A model generated the notes under the pieces. The model searched no databases. It was not told the DNA's origin and saw nothing but the letters and a program-made list of their open reading frames with translations. Positions 36,827 through 45,798 of a DNA stretch of 64,000 nt are shown one piece after another; positions within the stretch are counted from its first letter, which is position 1; the number at the start of each line of letters is the position of its first letter. This stretch comes from Rubrivivax sp. (GTDB taxonomy: Bacteria; Pseudomonadota; Gammaproteobacteria; Burkholderiales; Burkholderiaceae_C), in assembly GCA_026125665.1 (NCBI GenBank), contig JAHCKS010000005.1:1-64000 (forward strand). The letters are read 5' to 3'. Position numbers and translations under genes: made by a program.

Positions 36827-37354
36827 ATGATCTTCACACGCACGACGATCGACGGCGCCTGGCTGATCACGCTGGAACCGCGCAGCGACCACCGCGGGTC
36901 GTTCGGACGCGCCTACTGCCGGCGCGAGTTCGAGGCACACGGCATCCGGTTCGACGTCGTGCAGGCCAATCTGGCGCAGACGCACCGTGCCGGGGTCGTG
37001 CGCGGGCTGCATTACCAGCCAGCGCCGCAGGACGAGCAGAAGCTGGTTCGCTGCGTCACTGGCGCCGTGCTCGACGTGATCATCGACATGCGCCCGGGCT
37101 CACCCACGTTCCGCGCCGTCTTCCAGACCCGGCTCGATCGCCGCGAGCGGCTCGCCCTCTTCGTGCCGGCCGGCGTGGCGCACGGGTACCAGGCGCTGGA
37201 GGACGACACCGAGTTCCTCTACCTCACCGACTTCTACTACGTGCCGGGGCTTGAGAAGGGCGTCAGGTTCAGCGACCCGGCGCTCGGGGTGTCCTGGCCG
37301 TTGCCACCGCGGGACGTGACCGAGCGCGACGCGAGCTGGCCGCTGCTGAGCTGA
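36827..37354 (+). CDS. rfbC: Nucleotide-sugar 3,5-epimerase, RfbC-like
   Basis: A 175-residue cupin-type epimerase. HRAGVVRGLHYQPAPQDEQK, DVIIDMRPGSPTF and FVPAGVAHGYQALEDDTEFL are the RmlC/RfbC motifs, including the catalytic His of RGLHYQ. In a CDP cassette without rmlA/rmlB, the likely substrate is the CDP-4-keto-6-deoxy sugar made by RfbG rather than the dTDP form; this is inference. It begins 7 bases after rfbG and ends 6 bases from the convergent methyltransferase. Confidence 0.88.
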   Translation: MIFTRTTIDGAWLITLEPRSDHRGSFGRAYCRREFEAHGIRFDVVQANLAQTHRAGVVRGLHYQPAPQDEQKLVRCVTGAVLDVIIDMRPGSPTFRAVFQTRLDRRERLALFVPAGVAHGYQALEDDTEFLYLTDFYYVPGLEKGVRFSDPALGVSWPLPPRDVTERDASWPLLS

Positions 37355-37360
37355 CGCAGG

Positions 37361-38110
37361 TCAGCATGCCAATGCGCCGCCCGACTTGCGGGCGACGACA
37401 AGGAGCGACTGGCCGAGCATGGCGCGCTCCTTCCAACGCTTCAAGCTCCCTTCTCCCAGGAACTTGGCGAGCAGCCTGTTGAGCTTGCTCGAGTTCACCA
37501 CCCGCAGAAGCCCCTGATCGCCCACCGGCTCGATCGAGCGGATCTCGATCTGCTTGAAGTGAGGGCTTAGCAGGGCGCGAAGCGAGTCGTGATCGACCCA
37601 GTGCCGGATCTCGCCGGGATTCGGACCGGAGACCGCCGACCAACGCTCGAAGACGAACCGGTTCTGCGTGGCGGCGAGGAACATGCCGTCTGCAACCAGC
37701 ATCGACGCGGCACGGGCGACGAAAGCGGCCTGATCCGCGAAATGCGACAGCGTGTCGAGCGTGACAACGCAGTCGAAGTGCGCCTTCGGCAGGTCGACCG
37801 TCATGAAGTCGCCGGCCACGTAGTTGATGCCGGGGGTACGCAATCGCGCGCGCGCCACGACCTCGTCGCTGAGATCGACGCCGGTGACGCGGCCGAAGCG
37901 CTGCAGCCGCTCGCACATCCAGCCGGTCCCGCACCCCAGTTCAATGATCTCAAGATCACATCGCCCGAGCCCGGCGATCGAGGCTTCGATCACTTCGGCC
38001 TGGCGCAGCGAGATGTCACTGACCCGCTTCTCGCGCACCTCCGTGTTCCAGCGATTCCACGCGACCCGCTGTGCTTCCAGGGGAATGTCGAGGGGAGATG
38101 ACTTGCTCAT
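37361..38110 (-). CDS. Class I SAM-dependent methyltransferase
   Basis: A 249-residue methyltransferase. Motif I IIELGCGTGWMCERLQRFG (about 57-75), the acidic VTGVDLSDEVVARARLRTPG and motif IV HFDCVVTLDTLSHFADQAAF are clear. It could methylate a sugar of the polysaccharide or a polyprenyl-linked intermediate. It faces the CDP-sugar cassette and is divergent from the first apiosidase-like gene, across 228 bases that hold no other gene. Confidence 0.87.
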   Translation of the reverse strand: MSKSSPLDIPLEAQRVAWNRWNTEVREKRVSDISLRQAEVIEASIAGLGRCDLEIIELGCGTGWMCERLQRFGRVTGVDLSDEVVARARLRTPGINYVAGDFMTVDLPKAHFDCVVTLDTLSHFADQAAFVARAASMLVADGMFLAATQNRFVFERWSAVSGPNPGEIRHWVDHDSLRALLSPHFKQIEIRSIEPVGDQGLLRVVNSSKLNRLLAKFLGEGSLKRWKERAMLGQSLLVVARKSGGALAC

Positions 38111-38338
38111 GGAATGGATGTGGGCGACGTTGAAAGCAAAGCAAAGCGGGACACCGCGGGCCCATTCACTGCAAGGCGCCTCGTCCTCGCCTGCTTCGGA
38201 AGAGCGCGTCGGTCAAGCCCTTTTCCGCGCGGTTGGCACCGTGCTGTATTGCCCTACGATCCTTCGGCTTGAGTCGGATCGGCGAGGCTGCAGGTGCGGC
38301 GCGCCAATGTCAGCCCTCGGCGTGAGGATGTTGCAGCT

Positions 38339-39952
38339 GTGGATGTTACCCGCCGCCGTTTCTCCACTGCTACTGCGGTCAGTTGGGCGCTGAGCAGTGT
38401 CGCCGCATGCGGCGGGGGCGACAGTGGCGACAACGCGAATCCGTCACCAGCACCGGCTCCCGGTCCCGCCGCGCCCACCTCGGTGCCCACGACCGGCCCC
38501 ACGACGGGACCAACCTCCTCGCCGACCTCAGGCCCCACGGCGGCGCCGACGGCGGTCCCCACCTCGGCCCCCACCTCGGCACCCACCTCGGCCCCCACGG
38601 CGTCGCCCACTGCAGCGCCGACCGCTCCGCCGGCCCCGCCGCCACCTTGGCCGCTGGCAATCAGCGCCAACTCCCGTTACCTGCAGCGCCCGAACGGCAC
38701 GCCGTTCATGGTCATGGGCGACTCACCGTGGTCGCTGCCCGTGCAGTGCACCAACACCCAGATCGTCCAGTACCTCGACGACCGCGCCGCCAAGGGCTGC
38801 ACCGCCATCCTCTTCGAGGCCATCGAGAAGGCCTACAGCAACCAGTCGCCCGCGTATCGCAACGTCGACGGCGATGCACCCTTCACCTCGATGAGCCCGG
38901 TCAACTGGGTGCTCAACGACCGCTACTGGCAGCGCATCGACTTCATCGTCAACGAGGCCAAGGCGCGCGGCATCGCCTGCTTCATCACGCCGGCCTACAC
39001 CGGCTACGGCAACGGCAGCGACGGCTGGCTCGGCGACTACGGCGCCGCCAGCAACGCCACGCTGCAGGCCTACGGCGCCGCGCTCGCTTCGCGCTACACC
39101 CAGGGCAACATCGTCTGGGTGCTGGGCGGCGACGACGCCAACGACGGCGGTGCGGTGGGCAGCTACGGCAGCCCGAACACCCCCGACCGGACCCGGCAGT
39201 GGCAGATCGCTCTGGGCATCCGGTCGGTGCGCAGCACCGACCTCATCACGGGGCACACGGCGCGCAATGGCACCGCCGGTGCCGTCAACGGCGAGAGCTG
39301 GAAGGCCTGGGGCGACGGCAGCTACGCCGGCTGGAACCTCAACAACATCTACGGCCACGACGACGTCGACGACGCCGTGGCGCTGGCCGCCGCGGCCCAC
39401 TCGCGCGGCGGGCCGGTGCCGTTCTTCCTCATCGAGGCCGGCTACGAGAACCCGGACGGCAGCAACGCCAGCGGGCGCATCCCCGCCATCCAGGCGGTGC
39501 TCGGCGGCGCACTGGCCGGCTTCTTCGGCGGCCACGATGCGCTGTGGCACTTCGGCAGCTACGACCCGAAGTCCAACGCCGCCACCGTGATGAACCAGTA
39601 CCTGGCCGGCTCATGGCTGGACTTCAAGTACTTCGGCCAACTGCTGCGCGCCTACGCCTGGCACAAGCTGCAGCCGCAGCGCGGCACCGCACTGGTCACC
39701 AGCGGCACCGGCAGCGGCTCGACCGCGCTGTGCCCGGCCCTGGCCAGCGACGGCAGCTTCGCGCTGATCTTCACGCCCTCGCAGGGCTTCACCGTCAACA
39801 TGGCGGCCCTGTCGGTGCCCAGCGTGCGCGCGCGCTGGTACGACGTGCGCTCCGGCACCTGGACGGCCATCAGCGGCAGCCCCTTCACCAACACCGGCAC
39901 GCGCAGCTTCACCGCCCCGGGCGAACGCATCCTCGTCCTGGACGCCGGTTGA
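38339..39952 (+). CDS. Apiosidase-like lipoprotein (DUF4038, GH140-like), copy 1
   Basis: A 537-residue secreted protein. MDVTRRRFSTATAVSWALSS is followed by VAAC, a Tat-like signal with lipobox; then a Pro/Thr linker (about 37-98), a TIM-barrel DUF4038 domain (YLQRPNGTPFMVMGDSPWSL, then YLDDRAAKGCTAILFEAIEK), and a C-terminal collagen-binding-like beta domain (RARWYDVRSGTWTAISGSPF). GH140 members cleave apiosyl or other branched-sugar linkages. GTG at 38339 is chosen over GTG 38294 because it gives the signal peptide directly and has GAGG upstream. It is almost identical to the protein at 46195 from the barrel onward. Confidence 0.82.
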   Translation: MDVTRRRFSTATAVSWALSSVAACGGGDSGDNANPSPAPAPGPAAPTSVPTTGPTTGPTSSPTSGPTAAPTAVPTSAPTSAPTSAPTASPTAAPTAPPAPPPPWPLAISANSRYLQRPNGTPFMVMGDSPWSLPVQCTNTQIVQYLDDRAAKGCTAILFEAIEKAYSNQSPAYRNVDGDAPFTSMSPVNWVLNDRYWQRIDFIVNEAKARGIACFITPAYTGYGNGSDGWLGDYGAASNATLQAYGAALASRYTQGNIVWVLGGDDANDGGAVGSYGSPNTPDRTRQWQIALGIRSVRSTDLITGHTARNGTAGAVNGESWKAWGDGSYAGWNLNNIYGHDDVDDAVALAAAAHSRGGPVPFFLIEAGYENPDGSNASGRIPAIQAVLGGALAGFFGGHDALWHFGSYDPKSNAATVMNQYLAGSWLDFKYFGQLLRAYAWHKLQPQRGTALVTSGTGSGSTALCPALASDGSFALIFTPSQGFTVNMAALSVPSVRARWYDVRSGTWTAISGSPFTNTGTRSFTAPGERILVLDAG

Positions 39953-40122
39953 GGCTTTGCCGGCGCCGCAGGCGTCGGCTGTGCTGCGTCGCGCTTCGAG
40001 TCGTCGCCCTTTCGCTCGCATAGGTTAGGTCGGGAAACCGCCGATGCGAGGCGCGGGGCCCCGTGCTAGGTTTGATGCCAAACAGGAACTTGACGAGGAC
40101 GCGTCCCGCGTGGGACGGCCCG

Positions 40123-40146
40123 CCCGCAGGCATCGATGCCTGCGGG
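40123..40146. promoter_or_regulatory. Perfect 24-bp palindrome upstream of the Ig-repeat lipoprotein
   Basis: The 12-base arms (cccgcaggcatc and its complement) meet without a loop, 47 bases before the next ATG. A second small inverted repeat (cgtccc-gcgt-gggacg) lies at 40102-40117. It may be an operator for the following gene or the terminator of the preceding one. No T-run is present, so an operator is slightly favoured. Confidence 0.45.
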
Positions 40147-40193
40147 ACTGCCGACCCTGGCCGCCCGCCCGCGGCGCGTGAGGGGAGGGTCCG

Positions 40194-43100
40194 ATGGCTC
40201 GCGTGCGCGCGTTCGTCCGACTCGCGGCAGGACTTCTTGCTGCGCTCGCGTTCGCCTCGAGCGGCTGCGGGGGTGGGGATGGCGGCACCACCCCGCCTGG
40301 AAGTGCCCAAGTCGTCGCGGCAGCCGCATCGGCACCGGCGCCGGGGGCCGCACCGGCGCCAGCGCCCAGGGCCGCCCCCAGCGGCCCGCGCGCCGCGCCG
40401 CAGTTCTCGCAGAGCAGCGATGCCCCCGCGGACCTGAGCGCCCTGCTGTCCATCTTGGCCAGTGCGCCCGAAGGCGAGTGGCGTCGCGTCAACCTCAACA
40501 GCTTCTCCGAAGCCTGGACACCGGCGTCGCTGCGCCCGCTGATGGGCTCGAGCAACCCCGAGCCTGCAGCCATCATCACCGCCTGGAGCGGCTTCGCCTG
40601 GGACAGCCGACGCGGCGACCTGTGGCTCTTCGGCGGCGGGCATGCCAACTACCCGGGCAATGACACCTATCGCTGGCGCGGCCAGACGCAACGCTGGGAG
40701 CGCGCATCGCTGCCGAGCGAAGTGGTTTCGCTGGGCCTGTCGTCGCGCCCTGACCTGTTCCAGTCGATCGACGGCCCCGACGCCGCACCCACCGCCGCTC
40801 ACACCTACGACAACAACCTCTATCTGCCGCTCGCCGACCGCCTCATCACCTTCGGCGGCGGTGCCTACAACTCCGGCGGCACCTTCGTCAGGCGCGTCGG
40901 CGGCAGCAGCTTCCGCGAAACCGGGCCGTACTTGTTCGACCCCTCGCGCGCCGACGGCAACATGGTGGGCGGCAGCACCGGTTCGCATGTGCAACGTGTC
41001 GCGCCCTACGCCGAGATCCTCGGCGGCAACATGTGGAGCAACCGCGACCTCGCCGGCTGGCAGCCGACCCATCCGTTCCTGCCCGGAGCGCACGTCAACG
41101 GCATGACCGCCTACGCGCAGGAGGATGGCAAGGACGTGGTGTATGTGGTTGCCTACGGCAACGGCGGCGGCACCGACGCGAACCTCTATCGCTACGTGAT
41201 CAACGAACTCGCGTCGCCGGCACTGGACAGCTGGCAGCGCGTTGGCATGTACTGGAACGGCACGCCGATCGAGGGCGCCGGGGCGCTCGATACACGCCGC
41301 CGCCTCTTCGTGCGCACCGGCGACGCCGGGCTGCCGTTCGTGATGTGGGACCTGGCCCAGGCCGACCCCTACAACCGCGACCAGGTGATCGAGCCCAGCG
41401 TGCTCGGCGAGGCTCCGGTATGGAGCGACCTGCGCAGCTTCGGCATGGACTACGACCCGCAGCGCGACGCCTTCATGTTGTGGGGCGGCGGCGCCAAGGT
41501 CTGGCAGCTGCGCGCGCCGGCGGTGGCGGGCGGCACCTGGGTGCTGCAGCGCCTGCCGCTGGCGGCCGAGGCCCCGGTGCCGGCCGCGGACTTCGGCACC
41601 GGGGTGCTCGGCAAGTGGAAGTACATCGCCAGCCTCGATGCCTTCATGGCCCTGCAAGGCGACACGGACGGCCAGGTGTGGCTCTACAAGCCCTTCGGCT
41701 GGCGCGACCCGCGCGGCGGCACGAACCAGTACCCGAGCGTGAACATCACGGCCCCGGCCGACGGCACGAGCGTGGACACCGGCACGACGATCACGATCAC
41801 CGCCGAGGCGGCCGACGCCGACGGCAGCGTGGCGCAAGTGCAGTTCTTCGCCGGCAGCACGCTGCTCGGCACGGTGGCGTCGGCCCCTTACGCGTGGAGT
41901 TGGTCCGACACGGTGCCGGGCACGCACCTGCTCACGGCACGCGCAGTGGACGACGTGGGCGCGTCCACCACCTCGTCGGCGGTCTCCGTGACCGTGCGCG
42001 CACCCAATCAACCGCCCGCCGTCTCGCTGACGAGCCCGGCGGCCGGAAGCACTTTCACGGCACCGGCGGCGATCAGCCTCGTCGCCAGCGCGAGCGACGC
42101 CGACGGGTCGATCGCCCAGGTGCAGTTCTTCGCCGGCAGCACCTTGCTCGCCACCGATACCGTGGCCCCCTATGCCCACAGCTGGAGCAGCGTGGCGGCG
42201 GGCAGCTACACGATCACGGCGCGTGCCACCGACGACCGCGGCGCGGTCACGACCTCGGCGCCGGCAACCATCATCGTCGAGCCGGCCAATCAACCGCCCA
42301 CGGTGGTGATCAGCAGCCCGGCGGCAAACTCCACCTTCTTCGCTCCGACCTCGATCACGATCAATGCCGATGCCGCGGATGCCGACGGCAGCGTGACGCA
42401 GGTGCAGTTCTTCGCCGGCAGCACGCTGCTCGGCACGGTGAGCACCGCGCCCTACGGGTGGTCATGGGCCGACGTGCCGCTCGGCACCTATACGCTGACG
42501 GCGCGGGCGACGGACAACCGCGGCGCGGTGACGACCTCGGGGCCGATCGCGGTAACGGTGCGTCTGCCGAACCAGCCGCCCACCGTGACCCTGACAAGCC
42601 CGGCGAGCGGCACCACATACACCGCGCCGGCGACGATCGGCCTGGCAGCGAGCGCCGGCGACAGCGACGGCTCGATCACGCGCGTGCGCTTCTACAGGAA
42701 CGGCACGTTGATCGGCACCGATACCACTGCGCCCTACACCTTCAGCTGGACCAACGTGGCGGCCGGCACCTATGCCGTCACGGCCGAGGCCACCGACAAC
42801 GAGGGTGGCATCACCACCTCGGCCCCGGTGACCATCATCGTCAACCCGGCGAACCAGGCGCCGACGGTGGCGCTGACCAGCCCCAGCGCCGGAGCGACCT
42901 TCGCCGCGCCAGCGACGATCTCGCTCGCGGCCGTGGCAGCGGACGCCGACGGCAGCGTGGCGCAGGTGCGCTTCTTCCGCGGCAGCACCCTGCTGGCCAC
43001 CGTGACAGCGCCACCCTACCAGTGGACTTGGACCCCCGTTGCCGCCGGCAACTACAACCTCACGGCGCGGGCCACCGACGACAAGGGCGCAGTCACCACT

Positions 43101-43415
43101 TCGCCCGCAGTGAGCATCAGCGTGGTCAACGTCATCCCGGCGCCACCCTCGTCGCTGACCGTGCTCGCGTTCACCAGCAGCAGCGTGTCGCTGCAATGGA
43201 GCGACAACTCCAACAACGAGCAGGGCTTCCGCCTCCAGCGCTCGACCAACGGCACCCAGTTCAGCAACGTCGCCACGCTGCCGGCCAACACGACCACCTT
43301 CACCGACACCGGGCGGGTGGCCGGCCGGCTCTACTACTACCGGGTGGTGGCGTACAACTCAGCCGGCACGTCGGCAGCGAGCAACGTGGTGCAAGTGCGG
43401 ACGCTGCCGCCGTGA
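40194..43415 (+). CDS. Kelch-type lipoprotein with five Ig-like repeats and FnIII domain
   Basis: A 1073-residue surface protein. A lipoprotein signal (LAALAFASSGCGGG, lipobox SSGC) and Ala/Pro linker lead to a beta-propeller of about 450 residues with kelch/galactose-oxidase-like blades (WLFGGGHANYPGNDTYRW, RLITFGGGAYNSGG). Then come five bacterial Ig-like (Big_7-type) domains of exactly 94 residues each and a final fibronectin type III domain (PPSSLTVLAFTSSSVSLQWS). It probably binds or oxidises a carbohydrate, with the repeats acting as a spacer or adhesive stalk. It follows the first DUF4038 gene by 241 bases. No copper-ligand set could be confirmed by eye. Confidence 0.83.
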   Translation: MARVRAFVRLAAGLLAALAFASSGCGGGDGGTTPPGSAQVVAAAASAPAPGAAPAPAPRAAPSGPRAAPQFSQSSDAPADLSALLSILASAPEGEWRRVNLNSFSEAWTPASLRPLMGSSNPEPAAIITAWSGFAWDSRRGDLWLFGGGHANYPGNDTYRWRGQTQRWERASLPSEVVSLGLSSRPDLFQSIDGPDAAPTAAHTYDNNLYLPLADRLITFGGGAYNSGGTFVRRVGGSSFRETGPYLFDPSRADGNMVGGSTGSHVQRVAPYAEILGGNMWSNRDLAGWQPTHPFLPGAHVNGMTAYAQEDGKDVVYVVAYGNGGGTDANLYRYVINELASPALDSWQRVGMYWNGTPIEGAGALDTRRRLFVRTGDAGLPFVMWDLAQADPYNRDQVIEPSVLGEAPVWSDLRSFGMDYDPQRDAFMLWGGGAKVWQLRAPAVAGGTWVLQRLPLAAEAPVPAADFGTGVLGKWKYIASLDAFMALQGDTDGQVWLYKPFGWRDPRGGTNQYPSVNITAPADGTSVDTGTTITITAEAADADGSVAQVQFFAGSTLLGTVASAPYAWSWSDTVPGTHLLTARAVDDVGASTTSSAVSVTVRAPNQPPAVSLTSPAAGSTFTAPAAISLVASASDADGSIAQVQFFAGSTLLATDTVAPYAHSWSSVAAGSYTITARATDDRGAVTTSAPATIIVEPANQPPTVVISSPAANSTFFAPTSITINADAADADGSVTQVQFFAGSTLLGTVSTAPYGWSWADVPLGTYTLTARATDNRGAVTTSGPIAVTVRLPNQPPTVTLTSPASGTTYTAPATIGLAASAGDSDGSITRVRFYRNGTLIGTDTTAPYTFSWTNVAAGTYAVTAEATDNEGGITTSAPVTIIVNPANQAPTVALTSPSAGATFAAPATISLAAVAADADGSVAQVRFFRGSTLLATVTAPPYQWTWTPVAAGNYNLTARATDDKGAVTTSPAVSISVVNVIPAPPSSLTVLAFTSSSVSLQWSDNSNNEQGFRLQRSTNGTQFSNVATLPANTTTFTDTGRVAGRLYYYRVVAYNSAGTSAASNVVQVRTLPP
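41733..43142 (+). repeat. Five tandem 282-bp repeats encoding Ig-like domains
   Basis: The conserved ccg/ccc codon before each T/V-x-L-T-S-P or I-S-S-P motif recurs at 41733, 42015, 42297, 42579 and 42861, exactly 282 bases (94 codons) apart. Nucleotide similarity between units is visible but partial (ADADGSVAQVQFFAGSTLL recurs). The exact period without indels suggests strong constraint on domain length. Confidence 0.9.
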
Positions 43416-43458
43416 ACACGCCGGTCCGGCCGAGCCCGACCTTGCGGGCCGCGGCCGC

Positions 43459-45798
43459 TCAGCCCGGCCGCACACCCCACACCGGCGCCGAATTGAAGTT
43501 GACCTGCAGCTGGCTCCAGTTGGAAGCCCCGGTCATGCGGTTATAGGCTTCTTGCGCACCGGGCACGCCATGCTCGACGGCGTACGCGAGGGCCGGCTGC
43601 AGGTTGCCCCAGTACGACGTGGCTTCGGGGAAGTAGGCGCCACGCAGAGCGCCATCGACGCGCGAACCCGGTGAAGCCGAGGCGTAGGTCGCGTCGTAGA
43701 TCGCCCCCCAGCTCGCGTACCAGGGGCCGCTGCCGCCGGTCCAGTCGGCGTTGTCGCTCGGCGCCTCGGCGATCGTGTACGAAGCGGCATCGCGATAAAG
43801 GAACTCGGTCGATCCGGTGCCGCCGAAGCGGCCGACCACGCTTCGCGCCTTCCAGGCGAAGAAGGCGTCGAGCTTCGCGGTACCCGAGCTGGACAGCGGC
43901 AGGCGCAGCGCCTTCATCATGCCGATGGCAGCGGTGAAGAAGTCCTGCTGCCAGGTGGCACCGAAGGTGATGTTGTCGCCGCTCGTGTAGTCGGTGTACG
44001 GCGTGACGAAGCCGAAGGGGTTGTTCGGCTGCGCGACATAGCGGCCGTGGTAGTAGTTGAGGTTCGCTTCCACCGAGGCGATCAGTTCGGCCTGGAGCGC
44101 GTCGCCGTCCGGCGTGATGGCCGCGGCCTGCGCCAGCGTGCGCAACGACCATGCGGCACCGCGCGTCGTGTTGGCGCCGACGTTGGTGCGCAGCACCCCG
44201 GCGGTGTAGCCGCGGCTCGTGTCGTTGTTCTTCAGGAAATGCGCGGTGGCCTGGAACTGCGCTGTCTCGAGGTGGTAGGGGCGCCCCGTCACGAGGTAGG
44301 CGAAGTAGCCGAGCGACGGGCAGTGCGTGTTGGTATAGGTGGGCGGCGAACCGCCGCCGGCAGCGGGCGTGTAGCTGTTGGTGCTCGACGAGCCGGTGCC
44401 GGTGACGCCGGAACTGCCGTCGAGCACCAGGTTCGGGTAGGCGGAGAACCTCAGCGGCCTGTGCGTCGACTCGTCGCGGAAGTGGATGCCGAAGCGCCCG
44501 GCGCTGTAGGCGTTGCGCTGCACGGCCGCCCACACCGTGGACGCGGTGCTCGTGAGGTAGAGCACTTCCCATTCGGGCAGCAGGCCGATCGAGGGGTCGT
44601 AGCCGGCTGCCCCCATCGCCGAGGGTAGCGAGCCCAACTGCAGCGGAACATACGTCGAGGGCAGCGAAGTCACCGCGCCGGCACTCGGCGACACCGAGGC
44701 CCAGTACCGCGGAACCAGGCGCGTGCTCTGCAGGTAGGCCGCGTCATGACGCAGCGTGACGGCGGGGTCCGTACCGAGCCAATGCGACAGCGCCGTGCCG
44801 GCGACCAGCGGCGTGCGCTGATGATTGAGCAGGTTGATCGGTGCCGAGAAGCGCTGCGTGCCGCCGAGCGTGAAGGTGTAGGTGGCGCTCTTGGCGGTGG
44901 GGCCGGCCACGCGCAGATAGCCGTTCTCGACCCACGGCAGGACCTCGACAGCGCCGCCGAGGAAGAGGCGGACCTCGAGCCAAGCCACCAGGTGTGCATC
45001 GCTGCCGATCTGGCGCCGGTAGATCCAGCTGGACATGAACGGGCCGCTGACCCAGGTCTGTGCCGGCGTGTCCCAGTCGGTGCCCGACCAGTTGGCCGTG
45101 CCGAAGCCGCCCGCCGAAACCGCTGCGGTCACTCCCGTGGCTTTCAGGTCGGCCAGCGTGAGTGCCGCGCCGCCCGGAGCGACGCCGGTCGCATTGAGCG
45201 CCACGGCGCTCGGCGTGGAGGAGGCAAGCGCCGCGCGCCCGGCGATGACGGCGAACTTCACCGAGCCATCGGGCCAGCGGTTCTTCACCGTGGCCTGCAC
45301 TTCGGGAATCGAAGCGGTGATGTAGCTGCCGCTCGGGATGTCACCCTGCCTGAAGGCAAAGCCGACGACGAAAGGCGCCGCCGGTGACGCCACCGGCGAG
45401 ACGAGCGTGAACTGGCGCGCCCCGCTGGGCGCAGGAGCGGGCGCCGGGGCCGGTGTCGGCGCTGCCGTCGGCGCGATTGTCGGCGCGGTGGTAGGCGCGG
45501 TTGTGGGCGCTGCCGTTGGCGCCGTCGTGGGCGCGGGCGTTGGAGCGAGCGTCGGCGCGGCCGTTGGTGCCGTGGTCGGTGAAGTCGTCGGTGAAGTGGT
45601 CGGCTGGACGGTTGGCTCAGCCGTCGGCGCCTCGGTAGGTGCCACCGTTAGGCGTCGGCGGCGCCAACGCCCGCCCTGCGCTTCCGCGTCGCCATCGACG
45701 GCCTCGCCGTCCCCTTCCGCGCCGCCGCATCCGGGTAACGCACCACCGATCGTGAGCAAGGCGAATGCGAGCGAGACTCTTCTGCGTGCTGGCTTCAT
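43459..45798 (-). CDS. RIFT-barrel/toroid lipoprotein (PL26-like), copy 1
   Basis: A 779-residue predicted lipoprotein: MKPARRRVSLAFALLTIGGA then LPGC lipobox, an Arg-rich patch, a long PT-rich linker (about 50-125), a beta domain starting ARQFTLVSPVASPAAPF with VKNRWPDGSVKFAVIAG, and a large helical domain (TRGAAWSLRTLAQAAAITPD). The RWPDGSVK segment and layout resemble the RIFT-barrel proteins of the exo-rhamnogalacturonan lyase (PL26/YetA) group. No catalytic residues are proved. Start ATG at 45798 gives the same signal peptide seen in two other proteins here. A close homologue lies at 48032-50284. Confidence 0.75.
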   Translation of the reverse strand: MKPARRRVSLAFALLTIGGALPGCGGAEGDGEAVDGDAEAQGGRWRRRRLTVAPTEAPTAEPTVQPTTSPTTSPTTAPTAAPTLAPTPAPTTAPTAAPTTAPTTAPTIAPTAAPTPAPAPAPAPSGARQFTLVSPVASPAAPFVVGFAFRQGDIPSGSYITASIPEVQATVKNRWPDGSVKFAVIAGRAALASSTPSAVALNATGVAPGGAALTLADLKATGVTAAVSAGGFGTANWSGTDWDTPAQTWVSGPFMSSWIYRRQIGSDAHLVAWLEVRLFLGGAVEVLPWVENGYLRVAGPTAKSATYTFTLGGTQRFSAPINLLNHQRTPLVAGTALSHWLGTDPAVTLRHDAAYLQSTRLVPRYWASVSPSAGAVTSLPSTYVPLQLGSLPSAMGAAGYDPSIGLLPEWEVLYLTSTASTVWAAVQRNAYSAGRFGIHFRDESTHRPLRFSAYPNLVLDGSSGVTGTGSSSTNSYTPAAGGGSPPTYTNTHCPSLGYFAYLVTGRPYHLETAQFQATAHFLKNNDTSRGYTAGVLRTNVGANTTRGAAWSLRTLAQAAAITPDGDALQAELIASVEANLNYYHGRYVAQPNNPFGFVTPYTDYTSGDNITFGATWQQDFFTAAIGMMKALRLPLSSSGTAKLDAFFAWKARSVVGRFGGTGSTEFLYRDAASYTIAEAPSDNADWTGGSGPWYASWGAIYDATYASASPGSRVDGALRGAYFPEATSYWGNLQPALAYAVEHGVPGAQEAYNRMTGASNWSQLQVNFNSAPVWGVRPG

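Noticed and set aside
38231..38270. Sigma-54 promoter (TGGCAC and TTGC) before the first DUF4038 gene
   Set aside because: The distance between the GG and GC elements is about 4 bases too long for a sigma-54 promoter.
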